This document shows positions 23,400 through 32,048 of a DNA stretch of 32,804 nucleotides, one piece after another. The notes under the pieces were generated by a model that was not told where the DNA came from, searched no databases, and saw only the letters and a program-made list of their open reading frames with translations. This DNA comes from Pirellulaceae bacterium (GTDB lineage: Bacteria > Planctomycetota > Planctomycetia > Pirellulales > Pirellulaceae). The translations under genes were made by a program, and so were the position numbers. Within the stretch, counting starts at the first letter, position 1, and the number at the start of each line of letters is the position of its first letter. The stretch lies in contig JALORD010000006.1 of NCBI GenBank assembly GCA_025459145.1, positions 1 through 32,804 of the forward strand. The letters are read 5' to 3'.

Positions 23400-26387
23400 T
23401 CACCACCGCAGCGGCTTTTGCCAGGCCTCTTTGAGGTCGGCAATCGCGGCGTCGAGCAGGAGTCCTCCTTCGCCCGCCGACGCAATCTGTACGCGGCCTG
23501 TGTCGGTCACCTCGCCGATGTGGGCCAGCGGCACGTCGGCATTGCGAAAGATCGCTTCGAGGGCCGGACCATCGGCCGGTGCGGCTTCGACGACAAACCG
23601 CGTGGCCGACTCGGCGAACAGCAGGATGGTATCGAGATCGACTCCCCCCTGCCCGAGCACCGCTTCGCGCGGCACCTCCGACAGCCGGACGCGAACGCCG
23701 CAGCCGCCGGCAAACGCCATCTCCGCGAGCGCGACGGCCAGTCCCCCTTCGCTCGGATCGTGGCAAGCTCGCACGAGTCCCTGCGCAGTAGCGGCGTGGA
23801 CCGCCGCGAACGTGCGTTTGGCCCGCGCCGGATCGACGGCGGGGACCTGCCCGCCGCTCGCGCCGGCAACCTCGGCCCAGTGCGATCCGCCGAGCTCCTC
23901 CCGCGTCGCCCCGATCGCATAGACGAGGTTGCCGGGCTGCTTCAGGTCCATCGTCACAGCCCGACTGGCATCGTCGATCTGCCCCAGAGCGCTGATAAGC
24001 AGCGTGTGCGGAATCTGGATCGTCTGCCGCTCGCCGGCGGCATCCGTGTAACTGAACTCGTTGTTGAGACTGTCCTTGCCGCTGATAAACGGAGTTCCCA
24101 GGACCACCGCCAGGTCGTAGCAAGCGAGGGCCGACCGCACGAGCGCTCCGAGCGTCTCGGGCCGATCGGTGTAGCCCCAGCAGAAGTTGTCGAGAATCGC
24201 GATTTTTGCGGGATCAGCTCCCACGGCGACGCAGTTCCGCACCGCCTCGTCGATTGCGCAGGCGGCCATGGCATACGGATCGAAATCACCGTACCGCGGG
24301 TTCATTCCGCAGGCAATCACGAGCCCTCGCCGCGACGACAGTACCGGTCGCAGCACGGCCGCGTCGCTCGGTCCGTCGTTGGCCACACCGACGAGCGGCT
24401 TGACCACGCTCCCTCCCTGCACCTCGTGATCGTACTGGCGAATCACCCACTCCTTGCTGGCGATGTTGAGCGAGCCGAGAAGGGCCAGCAGCGTCGCGCC
24501 TGCGTCCGGCGCATAAGTCGGCGGCAGGGCCACTGGCTGATGGGGAGCAGGCTTGTAGGTCGCCTGCCGCTCGACCTTGGGACGTCCTTCATGCAAAAAG
24601 TGCATGTCGAGCTGCCCCACGCTCGTGCCGGTGTACTTCAATTCCAGCTTGCCCGTCGGGACGAAGCGGCCGATCGCCACCGCTTCGACATTCTCGCTCC
24701 GGCACAGGGCCTCCAGCCGGGGCCAATGCTCCTCAGGAACTGCGACGACCATCCGCTCCTGCGCTTCGCTGATCCAGATCTCGGTGTACGAGAGACCTTC
24801 GTATTTGAGCGGCGCCTTTTCGAGCCAGACTTCGGCGCCAATCTCGGCCCCCATTTCACCGACGGCGCTGCTGAAACCTCCCGCACCGCAGTCGGTCACC
24901 GCGGTGTACAGCCCCTCGTCGCGGGCGGCGAGCAACACGTCGAGGACCATCTTCTCGGTGATCGCATTGCCGATCTGTACTGCCCCGCCGCTCACCTTTT
25001 CGCTCTGGTCGGTCAGTTCCACGCTGCTGAAGGTCGCGCCGTGAATCCCATCGCGCCCCGTCCGGCCGCCGATCGCCACGATCAAGTCGCCCGGCCGGGC
25101 GGCCTTCTCGGCCTTGTCCGTTGGAATCAGGCCCACATTGCCGCAGAAAACAAGCGGGTTGCCGACGTACCGCCGATCGAAGTAAATCGCGCCGTTGACC
25201 GTCGGAATACCCATCCGATTGCCGTAGTCGCGTACGCCGCTTACCACGCCGCGCATGATCCGCCGCGGATGTAGCACGCCGGGGGGCAGTTCGCCGGCGT
25301 GCGAATCGGGCGGCGCGAAGCAGAACACATCCGTATTGGCAATTGGCTTGGCCCCCAGGCCCGTTCCCAGCGTATCGCGAATAACGCCGCCGACGCCCGT
25401 ATTCGCCCCGCCATACGGCTCGATCGCGCTCGGCCGGTTGTGCGTTTCGACCTTGAAAGCGACATGGTGCGCCTCGTCGAACGTCACAATCCCCGCGTTG
25501 TCCTTAAACACGCTCACGCACCAGTCACGCTCGCCCAGTTCCCGGCGAATCCGCTGGGTCGCGGCAAAGATCGTCTCCTTCAGCAGGTTGCCAAATTGCC
25601 GGGCGCCGTTCTCGTCGGAGTAATGGACTTTTCCGGTGAGAGTTTTGTGGCTGCAGTGCTCGCTCCAGGTCTGGGCGATCGTTTCCAGCTCGATATCTGT
25701 CGGCTCGCGGCCCAAGTCGCGGTAATGCTGCTGGATTGTCTCCAGTTCGACTCGCGTCAGGCTCAGCGTCCGTTCGCGGCTGAGCTTTTCGAGCGCCTCG
25801 GGCGCGAGTTCACGAAGGGGCACAACTTCGAGCTGGAATGCGTAAGGCGCGCCCAGATGAACCCGCTCCATCCGGTGCGGACCAAATACCGTCTGCTCGA
25901 TCGAGTCGTTGGCCAGCAACTTGGCCGCCAGAACCTGACATTGCTCGGTCGAAAGACCAGATACCCAGTATTTTCGAAGCGTTACCACGGCATCCGCAGC
26001 GATGCCAAAATCGGCAATCGCCGCCAGCGTGCTGGCCGCGACCGGATCGGTCACCCCCGGTTTGGGCAAGACATGGACCAGCTGCCAGGCGGCCGCGTCG
26101 CTGCCTGTCGCGCCCTCGCGCCACGCGGGAAGGACGGACAAATCATCCTCGGTTTCGAGGAGGCCGCAGTTGCCGACACGCGGACGTTCGACCACCAGGT
26201 CGGCGAGCAACTCTGCCGCCAGGCGGTCGATTTCAGCACGGCTGATCGCGCCCTGGACGAGAAAGCCGCGGGCCGCCCGCACCGCGAATTTACCGAGCCC
26301 AAAATCGGCCGCTTCGGCAACAACGCCCCGGGCCAGCAGGTCGGGCTGCCCTGCGGCTGGATGGATATCAACTTCCCACAAGGTCAC
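23400..26387 (-). CDS. purL: Phosphoribosylformylglycinamidine synthase, tandem PurS-PurL fusion
   Basis: ATP-dependent amidation of FGAR to FGAM in purine synthesis. From GTG 26387 it has 995 residues. Two PurS-like domains come first: about 1-72 ([20 protein letters not shown]) and about 100-170 ([20 protein letters not shown]). The FGAM synthetase part begins at about 205, with [20 protein letters not shown] and SHKTL (242-250), then [35 protein letters not shown] and [15 protein letters not shown]. The C-terminus ends at KPLRW with no glutaminase domain, so a separate PurQ must supply ammonia; it is not in the window. The GTG start is inside tyrA (20-base overlap), suggesting coupled translation. 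Earlier in-frame codons up to 26477 are possible but lie further into tyrA. Confidence 0.93.
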   Translation of the reverse strand: MTLWEVDIHPAAGQPDLLARGVVAEAADFGLGKFAVRAARGFLVQGAISRAEIDRLAAELLADLVVERPRVGNCGLLETEDDLSVLPAWREGATGSDAAAWQLVHVLPKPGVTDPVAASTLAAIADFGIAADAVVTLRKYWVSGLSTEQCQVLAAKLLANDSIEQTVFGPHRMERVHLGAPYAFQLEVVPLRELAPEALEKLSRERTLSLTRVELETIQQHYRDLGREPTDIELETIAQTWSEHCSHKTLTGKVHYSDENGARQFGNLLKETIFAATQRIRRELGERDWCVSVFKDNAGIVTFDEAHHVAFKVETHNRPSAIEPYGGANTGVGGVIRDTLGTGLGAKPIANTDVFCFAPPDSHAGELPPGVLHPRRIMRGVVSGVRDYGNRMGIPTVNGAIYFDRRYVGNPLVFCGNVGLIPTDKAEKAARPGDLIVAIGGRTGRDGIHGATFSSVELTDQSEKVSGGAVQIGNAITEKMVLDVLLAARDEGLYTAVTDCGAGGFSSAVGEMGAEIGAEVWLEKAPLKYEGLSYTEIWISEAQERMVVAVPEEHWPRLEALCRSENVEAVAIGRFVPTGKLELKYTGTSVGQLDMHFLHEGRPKVERQATYKPAPHQPVALPPTYAPDAGATLLALLGSLNIASKEWVIRQYDHEVQGGSVVKPLVGVANDGPSDAAVLRPVLSSRRGLVIACGMNPRYGDFDPYAMAACAIDEAVRNCVAVGADPAKIAILDNFCWGYTDRPETLGALVRSALACYDLAVVLGTPFISGKDSLNNEFSYTDAAGERQTIQIPHTLLISALGQIDDASRAVTMDLKQPGNLVYAIGATREELGGSHWAEVAGASGGQVPAVDPARAKRTFAAVHAATAQGLVRACHDPSEGGLAVALAEMAFAGGCGVRVRLSEVPREAVLGQGGVDLDTILLFAESATRFVVEAAPADGPALEAIFRNADVPLAHIGEVTDTGRVQIASAGEGGLLLDAAIADLKEAWQKPLRW

Positions 26388-27225
26388 GGCGGCGTTTCCC
26401 TTCCGCAAGAATCTCGGCCAATTTCGGCCCATCCGCCGCTTCGAGGGCCAGACGCAGCCGAGACAGCACTGTCTCAAAATCGGCTAACGCCTTCAAGGTA
26501 TGGGACGCGTTGCCGAGTAAGATCTGCCGCCACAGCTCGACGTCGCCCGCAGCAATCCGCGTCGTATCGCGCCAGCCGGAGCCGGTGAGCGAGAGCAGCC
26601 CCTCGGGCGTGGCGGCGGCCAAGGCGGAGGCCAGCAAATGCGGGAAATGGCTGGTCCGGGCCAGGGCCGCATCGTGCTCGGCCGGGGACATCCGCACCGT
26701 CCGCCCGCCCAGGGCTTGCCAGAATGCCTCGACTTCGGTCACCGTGATCGCATCGCTGGATACAGTCGGTGTAACAATCACCGGCCGATCGACAAACAAT
26801 TCGGCCCGGGCTGCCGCAGGTCCCGTCTTTTCGCTTCCGGCCAGCGGATGGCTGCCGACAAAGCGTCGCGGACCGGCAGCGGCTTGTTCGAGCAGTGCTT
26901 CGGTTTCTGCGACGAGCGTTTCCTTGGTGCTCCCGGCATCGGTCAGAATGGCGCCGGGCAGTGCGTGGCGAGCCGCCAGGGCAATCTGCTCCGGAACCTG
27001 CTCGACGGGTGTACAAACCACCACGAATTCCGCTCCGGCGACTCCACGGGCGATGTCGGTCGCATGCTCGTCGATACAACCCAACTCGGCGGCGGTACGG
27101 AGCGACGCTTCGCGGCGGCCGATTCCCACGACGCGGCGGGCAAGTTGTCGGCTGCGCAGAGCGAGGCCGATGGAGCCTCCAATCAGCCCGACACCCACGA
27201 TCGCAACTGTATCCCACCGCGGCAT
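26368..27225 (-). CDS. tyrA: Prephenate dehydrogenase
   Basis: Oxidative decarboxylation of prephenate to 4-hydroxyphenylpyruvate in tyrosine synthesis, using NAD(P). The 285 residues fit a monofunctional TyrA without chorismate mutase. A Rossmann motif [10 protein letters not shown] is at 11-20. The substrate region has DAGSTK (96-101) and [12 protein letters not shown] (125-136), and the catalytic part has EHD near 183-185, SHFPHLLAS (192-200) and [11 protein letters not shown] (215-225). All are conserved family features. ATG 27225 has AGGGG about 6 bases upstream. A TGCTAGAAT element precedes it by about 30 bases. Its last 20 bases overlap the start of purL. Confidence 0.95.
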   Translation of the reverse strand: MPRWDTVAIVGVGLIGGSIGLALRSRQLARRVVGIGRREASLRTAAELGCIDEHATDIARGVAGAEFVVVCTPVEQVPEQIALAARHALPGAILTDAGSTKETLVAETEALLEQAAAGPRRFVGSHPLAGSEKTGPAAARAELFVDRPVIVTPTVSSDAITVTEVEAFWQALGGRTVRMSPAEHDAALARTSHFPHLLASALAAATPEGLLSLTGSGWRDTTRIAAGDVELWRQILLGNASHTLKALADFETVLSRLRLALEAADGPKLAEILAEGKRRRDLVGS

Positions 27226-27255
27226 CAGCGTCCCCTTCGAGTGACGTTGGGGCCG

Positions 27256-27264
27256 ATTCTAGCA
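27256..27264 (-). promoter_or_regulatory. Candidate extended -10 element for tyrA
   Basis: Minus strand TGCTAGAAT (hexamer TAGAAT at 27261-27256), about 30 bases upstream of the tyrA start. It matches elements found upstream of two other genes. No convincing -35. Confidence 0.4.
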
Positions 27265-27314
27265 AAGCGGCAGTGCGCTGGGGGTTGTGGCGGGATGCGG
27301 CTTACCAACCTCCC

Positions 27315-28433
27315 CTACTTTTTGCAGTAAGAGAGTGCCAAGAGCGCGTAGCCCGTCACCAGGTTGGGATCCCCTTCCATCCACCGGCTGTTCTCGTTGA
27401 TCCAACTACCATCAGGCTGTTGTCGGCTGGCCAGTTCGTCGATTAGTTCCTGACGCCAATTGTGCGATTTGCCCGACTCATCGACAAAGGTGTCCTCTCC
27501 CAATGCGGAGAGCGCCTTGGCCATCGTGTGGTAGTAGTAGTACAAACCCGCGAGTTCCATGCCCGGATTCGACTCAAGCGTGTAGTTCTTCTTCAGCCAG
27601 TTGAGTGCCGCGGTCACGCGTTTGTCGTCTGCTTTCACACCCGCGTAAATCATGCTCTTGAGGCCGGCGTATGTCATTGAGGCGTAGCTCCGTAATGCAC
27701 CGGTCGCCTCGTCGGTGCCCGCTTGGCTGACTCCGCCGGCGGCAGGCGTGTAGTAGAACCCGCCGTCGTTCGATTTGGCAGCAAACGGAGTCGCGTTGTG
27801 CTCGCTCTCCAGATTCTGGCAGCGGCTGACGAAAACCAGCGCTGCCTGAATCGCCTCGCTGTCTTCCGAGTTGCCAGCGGCACGCAGCGCGTCGATCAGG
27901 AAGCTGGTATTCGAGAGATCGGGCCGATCGCCCGTCCGGCCATACCCGGCTCCGCCAAATTGAATGGCATCGGGCGTTGTCTTGCCATCGCCGCCCCACT
28001 GCGTTGCTTTGATAAAGGCGTCGGCCTTCTTGATCAGCGCATCGTACTTGCCGCCGCGATTGGCTTCCTTGAAACAAAGAACGCTGATGCACGTTTCGTA
28101 GTTCTTGTGGTTTCCCTCGCCGTAGATGCCGCCATCCTCGTGCACGAATCCCTCGAGGTACTTGAGCGCCTTGGCGACCTGCGGATCCTCGGGCGAGCGG
28201 CCATGCCGCAATACGGCAGCCGTCACGAGCGCGGTCACCGCGGGACCGGCACTGGCGCTGTAAGAACCGTCGCTGGCTTGCCCCTTAGTGGCGAGAAAAC
28301 CGACAGCCTTGTCGATCATCTGCTCGTACTTGCGGGACGTTTCCTCCGCGGCTGAGGCGGTTACCGGCCCCAGGCAGAAGGCCGCCACAAGCGAGGCGAG
28401 CGAGCTAAATACAACGAGTGAACGAACTTGCAT
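27315..28433 (-). CDS. Secreted prenyltransferase-like repeat protein
   Basis: A 372-residue secreted protein. ATG 28433 has GGGAG about 9 bases upstream. A signal peptide (VRSLVVFSSLASLVAAF) ends at an Ala-x-Ala site near residue 28 (TASA). The mature part has several alpha-alpha units of the prenyltransferase/squalene-cyclase-like type, with the markers QASDGSYSASAGPAVTALVT, EDGGIYGEG, GGAGYGRTGDRPDLSNTSF, SNDGGFYYTP and QQPDGSWINEN. Repeated D-G-S/G and W residues fit an alpha/alpha toroid. No acidic cyclase DxDD motif was identified, so it may be a binding or structural protein rather than a cyclase. It has its own TGCTAGAAT element. Substrate unknown. An in-frame ATG 28466 is a longer alternative. 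Confidence 0.88.
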   Translation of the reverse strand: MQVRSLVVFSSLASLVAAFCLGPVTASAAEETSRKYEQMIDKAVGFLATKGQASDGSYSASAGPAVTALVTAAVLRHGRSPEDPQVAKALKYLEGFVHEDGGIYGEGNHKNYETCISVLCFKEANRGGKYDALIKKADAFIKATQWGGDGKTTPDAIQFGGAGYGRTGDRPDLSNTSFLIDALRAAGNSEDSEAIQAALVFVSRCQNLESEHNATPFAAKSNDGGFYYTPAAGGVSQAGTDEATGALRSYASMTYAGLKSMIYAGVKADDKRVTAALNWLKKNYTLESNPGMELAGLYYYYHTMAKALSALGEDTFVDESGKSHNWRQELIDELASRQQPDGSWINENSRWMEGDPNLVTGYALLALSYCKK

Positions 28434-28483
28434 CGCGACGATCTCCCGGCAGTCGAGGGCACGCACAGCAGCAAACGAACTCT

Positions 28484-28492
28484 ATTCTAGCA
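28484..28492 (-). promoter_or_regulatory. Candidate extended -10 element for the prenyltransferase-like gene
   Basis: Minus strand TGCTAGAAT (hexamer TAGAAT at 28489-28484), about 50 bases upstream of ATG 28433. Identical to the element upstream of tyrA. Confidence 0.4.
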
Positions 28493-28565
28493 GGCAGCGT
28501 GCCAAACGTGAGAAAGTGCCTGTTGCCGGGCCGGCCTTCGAACTTCACAACCAACGACGGGACCG

Positions 28566-28853
28566 TCAATCGAGAACCGCCAGAATATCACCCTCGCTCA
28601 GGATCAGGAGTTCTTCGCCATCCACTTTGATTTCCGTGCCGGCCCAGGTAGTAAAGAGAATTCGGTCTCCCTCCTGGACCTGGCAATCGCAACGAGTTCC
28701 ATCCGCCAGCAACCGGCCATCGCCGACCGACAAGACCTTCCCCTGCTGTGGCTTTTCTTTGGCAGCATCCGGCAGGACGATGCCGCCGGCGGTGCGGGCT
28801 TCCGACTCCGTCCGCTTTACGACCACCTTGTCGCCAATCGGAACTACTTTCAT
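28566..28853 (-). CDS. groES: Co-chaperonin GroES, without adjacent groEL
   Basis: A 95-residue protein, the normal GroES length, forming the heptameric lid of the chaperonin chamber in the cytoplasm. ATG 28853 gives the typical start KVVPIGDKVVVKR. The mobile loop at about 17-32 carries GIVLP (24-28), the part that docks GroEL. The C-terminal GTEIKVDGEELLILSEGDIL is classic. Two cysteines at about 55 and 57 in the middle (RCDCQ) are less usual. No groEL follows: downstream is the secreted repeat protein. No CIRCE element was found upstream. An in-frame ATG at 28934 would add residues unlike GroES. Planctomycetes often have several chaperonin gene copies, so this may be an extra copy. Confidence 0.95.
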   Translation of the reverse strand: MKVVPIGDKVVVKRTESEARTAGGIVLPDAAKEKPQQGKVLSVGDGRLLADGTRCDCQVQEGDRILFTTWAGTEIKVDGEELLILSEGDILAVLD

Positions 28854-29191
28854 GCGGGTGTGCTTTCTCGCTGGGCAGGATACGGGCCGCGGGAGGATTG
28901 ATTGAGCGTCGTCGGGCGAGTCGCACGACATCATTCGCGCGAATCCACCTCAAACCGGAATGACAGCTCCTGTCGCGGTGGAAGGCAAACGGTTCGCGAT
29001 TCTCGCACGCTAGCAACCCGGGTGCAAGCGTTTCCGCGAAGCCCTAAGCATCCCAAGACCCCCCAATAGAACCGCTTCGGCAAGGGATTGTACGACTGAG
29101 TCAACTCCGCGGACTGCGATGCCGATGTAGGAATTGGAAAGATATAGCGATTGCACCGATTAATCCGCCGCGGTATCCCTTGGCGCCTGCC
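28854..29191. other. Divergent intergenic region between groES and the coiled-coil gene
   Basis: About 338 bases that should hold promoters for both genes. I see no good sigma70 pair on either strand, no CIRCE inverted repeat and no HrcA-type site. A minus-strand TGCGAGAAT near 29000 is only similar to the TGCTAGAAT elements. The rest is unremarkable. Confidence 0.4.
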
Positions 29192-30631
29192 ATGAATACG
29201 ACTTCCGACTTGGACACCGAGACCGCCGAAACCCAGCCTTCGCGGGTCGCGCCGCGCCGGGCGCGGATCGACGGGCCGCACCCGACCACGCCCGAAGACC
29301 AGCGTGCCGCGGCACCGGCGACGGCTCTTGTGAAACAAAGCGCGTCGCGCCAAGACAATTTCGCGAGCGCCGATGGCGTGCCCGTCAACGACGCGGCAAC
29401 CGCCGAGTTTCTCGCGGCCATCCTCCGCGACGATCCCGACGTTCGCCGCGAGCAACTCGAACTGCAGGCCGCCCAGCTGGCCGAACATCTGCGCGAACGG
29501 CTGCGCGAGGTGGACCGCCGCGAGGCACAATTGAATTCGCGGGTCGCCCAGTTCGAAGCCGATCTGCGGACCAGCCGGGTCTGGCTGCGCGAGCAGGAAC
29601 ACGAACTGGTCGCCCGCGAGGCCGAGCTAAACAGGCAACTCGAAGATCTGGAAGCCGGACGACGTCCGGGAAGCGAATCGGGAGACCAACCTGCTGCGCT
29701 GGCGATTGCCAACATTTCTGACACCCCCGGTGCCATTTCCTTGCCCGCCCAGGAGATTGCCGAGCGGGAACAAGCCGTGATTCTCAAAGAGAACGAGCTG
29801 CGCGAACGACGGTTTGAACTCGATCGCAACGTGGCGGCCTTGCGCCATTCCCAGGCGCTGTGGGAGCAGCAACATGAGCGGGAACTCGCGGCACTCGCTA
29901 AGGAGCGCGAGCGGCTGGCGGCGGAGTTTGCCGAGCGGTGGGCCCAGCGCGAAACGCAGCTTCGCCAGGCAGAAACGCTACTCCACGAACAAAGCCTGCA
30001 AATCGAGAGCGATCGGACTGCCCTGATCACCGAGCGCCGGGCCTGGGACGAGCGCCGCCAGAACCAGGAGACGACTCTTCGCGAGCGGGAATCCGCCCAG
30101 CGCGCTCAGGCGGACGAGCAGCGCGAGCGGCTTGCCGCCCGGGGAGAGTGGATTGAGCGCGAGCGAGCCGGCCTCGAACAGGTGCGGAGCGACATCACAG
30201 CGCTCCATCGGCAAGCACTCGAAATGCGCCTGGCAGCCGAACAGCTCTGGGCGCAGATTAGCGGCCGGATGACGCCTGTGGAAGTCACGCAGTCCATTGC
30301 CCAGATTCGCAAGAAACTGGCCCAACACTATCGGCTGGAGGAAGAAGAACTGACTGCCCGCCGCCGCGAGTTAATCGAACTCGGTGAACGGATCGCAGAT
30401 CAGCATCGCGAATTGACGCAAATGCAGGCGGGCCTCAAAGGGTGGCTGGCAACGCGCCAAGACGAAATCGAGTCGCAGGCCGAAGCTCTCCACCGCCGCG
30501 AAGAAGAATTGGCCCGGGAGCAGGAGGCCATGCGCCAATCGCGCCACGAGTGGCAGTCGCAGCGCCTCGGTTACGAGCGGGAAATTCGCGAACTGGCGGC
30601 CCAGTTGCGGGAAGTCACGGCCGCGGCCTGA
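29192..30631 (+). CDS. Long cytoplasmic coiled-coil protein
   Basis: A 479-residue protein from ATG 29192. Residues about 1-85 are polar and disordered (Thr/Pro/Ala-rich). From about 90 to the end it is almost entirely heptad-patterned coiled coil, rich in Arg, Glu, Gln, Leu and Ala, with units such as EVDRREAQLNSRVAQFEADL, EREQAVILKENELRERR and EALHRREEELAREQEAMRQS. One break at about 150-185 is Gly/Ser-rich. No signal peptide or membrane segment is seen. Likely a rod-like cytoplasmic scaffold; no family name is offered. Its codon pattern produces a long spurious frame on the opposite strand. It precedes the FliL-like gene by 145 bases. Confidence 0.85.
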   Translation: MNTTSDLDTETAETQPSRVAPRRARIDGPHPTTPEDQRAAAPATALVKQSASRQDNFASADGVPVNDAATAEFLAAILRDDPDVRREQLELQAAQLAEHLRERLREVDRREAQLNSRVAQFEADLRTSRVWLREQEHELVAREAELNRQLEDLEAGRRPGSESGDQPAALAIANISDTPGAISLPAQEIAEREQAVILKENELRERRFELDRNVAALRHSQALWEQQHERELAALAKERERLAAEFAERWAQRETQLRQAETLLHEQSLQIESDRTALITERRAWDERRQNQETTLRERESAQRAQADEQRERLAARGEWIERERAGLEQVRSDITALHRQALEMRLAAEQLWAQISGRMTPVEVTQSIAQIRKKLAQHYRLEEEELTARRRELIELGERIADQHRELTQMQAGLKGWLATRQDEIESQAEALHRREEELAREQEAMRQSRHEWQSQRLGYEREIRELAAQLREVTAAA

Positions 30632-30776
30632 GTTTCGCGATGGCAGTTCGCGGCCCCCTCCGAATAATCGTTCCAGCCGTCACTCTTGGCAAATTAGCCG
30701 CGGCGAGCGCTCCGGCGGCACATGCTACGTTCCTGTAGCGTTGTCATCCCGCCTGTTCGCCTGCGGAAATGCCGTC

Positions 30777-31385
30777 ATGTTTACGCTTGCCGCTCGCTCG
30801 CGCGATTCTGCCGTGGTCCCGCTATCGCAGTTCCGGCTCTGGCAGATGGGATTTCCGCTCCTGGGGCTAGCCGCGTTCGGAACGGGATTGCTCCCGGGCT
30901 GCTCGACCAGCGAAGCTCACCAGTCGCCATCGCTCGAAACGAGTGAGATTCTGGAGTTGATTCAGGAAGGGCGCAATCGCAACGATCCCAAGAACGACGT
31001 CGAGGTGGATCTCGGCAAATTCCGCGTCACGCACGCCACCACCGACGGCAGCGCGAGCCTGCTGCTGGTCGACTTTCAGCTCTTGGCGGTGCTCCCCAGC
31101 CAAAGGCAAGAGGCGCTGGAAGCGGCGCTACCCGCCTCGACGTACCGACTCCGCGATGCGGTAATCGCCCTGGTGCAAAAGACGGATACCGAACACCTTA
31201 CCGATCCCAGCCTGGCCTACTTCAAATCCGAACTCGTCGCCGCCATCAATCGGATCCTTCAAGAGCGTCTGGTCAAGGATGTCGTCTTCAGCGACTTTTC
31301 GGTGCACGATGCCCACAACGCCCCCTTCCCGACCACAGCGACAGGCGGCGCAGAAAAGAAAAAGTCCTCCGGACACGGTCACTAG
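30777..31385 (+). CDS. FliL-like membrane or lipoprotein
   Basis: A 202-residue protein. The N-terminus has a hydrophobic segment at about 24-41 (MGFPLLGLAAFGTGLLPG) followed by Cys42, which could be a lipobox, although Pro at -2 is atypical. The soluble domain at about 60-190 includes VEVDLGKFRVTHA, SASLLLVDFQLLAVL, RLRDAVIALVQ and KSELVAAINRILQE, ending VKDVVFSDFSV. That order matches FliL, a flagellar stator-associated protein related in fold to stomatin-type domains. A His/Lys-rich tail follows. No flagellar genes are nearby, so it may work elsewhere. ATG 30777 is preferred over TTG 30741; ATG 30846 is also possible. Confidence 0.75.
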   Translation: MFTLAARSRDSAVVPLSQFRLWQMGFPLLGLAAFGTGLLPGCSTSEAHQSPSLETSEILELIQEGRNRNDPKNDVEVDLGKFRVTHATTDGSASLLLVDFQLLAVLPSQRQEALEAALPASTYRLRDAVIALVQKTDTEHLTDPSLAYFKSELVAAINRILQERLVKDVVFSDFSVHDAHNAPFPTTATGGAEKKKSSGHGH

Positions 31386-31619
31386 CTGCTTCGGCATGGC
31401 ACCAAGCCGCGCGAGGCCCTCTTACTCGCATGTCGGCATCATGGCTGGCAATACGGCCAGATGTCGCGACCTTGCCTAGCGCTGAACTGGAGCGGCCAGC
31501 GACCAGTTGACGCCCAGGATGGCCGGCGCGATACTTCGAAAGAGGGCATTTTCGCGGAGCGGACGCCTCAAGCCGAACCCGCCACCCCAACGAATTGTCG
31601 TTCTACCCGCGCCCCAAAC

Positions 31620-31693
31620 GCACCCATAGCTCAATTGGATAGAGCATTGGTCTTCGGAACCAAAGGTTGTAGGTTCGAGTCCTACTGGGTGTA
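31620..31693 (+). tRNA. tRNA-Arg (anticodon TCG)
   Basis: A full 74-base cloverleaf was folded by hand. The acceptor is GCACCCA/TGGGTGT (first pair G-U), the D-stem GCTC/GAGC and the anticodon stem TTGGT/ACCAA with loop CTTCGGA. The variable loop is AGGTT and the T-stem GTAGG/CCTAC with loop TTCGAGT. The discriminator is A; CCA is not encoded. The anticodon TCG reads CGA arginine codons. A recombinase remnant begins 13 bases after its 3' end. Confidence 0.96.
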
Positions 31694-31706
31694 CTTCCGC
31701 AAGTCT

Positions 31707-32048
31707 TTATCCTGAAGCGACTTGCATCGACTCCGCGGGCTTCTCTCCCGCCCCTTGGTTTGCCGGTGTACCTAGGTGCTGCCGCAGCGCCTGGGCGCTT
31801 TGCTGTACGTCGCCCGGGGCATAGTGCCGAACGGTTGTTTCCCACGACGCGTGCCGCATGATTGCTTGGATCACGAGGGGCGGTACGTTGGCGTCCCGCA
31901 GCCGTTGGGCACACGAGCGTCGCAGGTCGTGTGCCGATGCGAATTTGGCCGGCTTGCCGATCCGCGGGTTGCCCGGATCGACCACGACACCGGCCGACGT
32001 TCTTTCTGGTGCGAGATCGACTTGAAGCTGACGCCTCCGTAGTTTTCG
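31707..32048 (-). pseudogene. Tyrosine recombinase (integrase), C-terminal remnant
   Basis: The frame ending at 31707 carries the C-terminal catalytic half of a phage-type integrase: FASAHDLRRSCAQRL (box with His and second Arg), then VIQAIMRHASWETTV (His of MRH) and the nucleophile Tyr in RHYAPGD. A short Gln/Ala-rich tail follows. The first catalytic Arg, the Lys and the whole core-binding domain are missing. Upstream the frame is blocked by TAA at 32051-32049, which is also the stop of the next gene, so only about 114 codons remain; recognisable similarity starts near the GTG at 31985 (GVVVDPGNPRIGK). It therefore looks like a decayed 3' fragment, not a working enzyme. It points toward the tRNA-Arg gene 13 bases away, as expected for an element integrated at that tRNA. 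Confidence 0.8.

Noticed and set aside
23418-26588. Two long plus-strand frames (618 and 429 codons) opposite purL
   Set aside because: Both are antisense to conserved PurL sequence and have no recognisable motifs.
28854-29191. CIRCE element expected for a groES promoter
   Set aside because: No TTAGCACTC/GAGTGCTAA-type inverted repeat is present.
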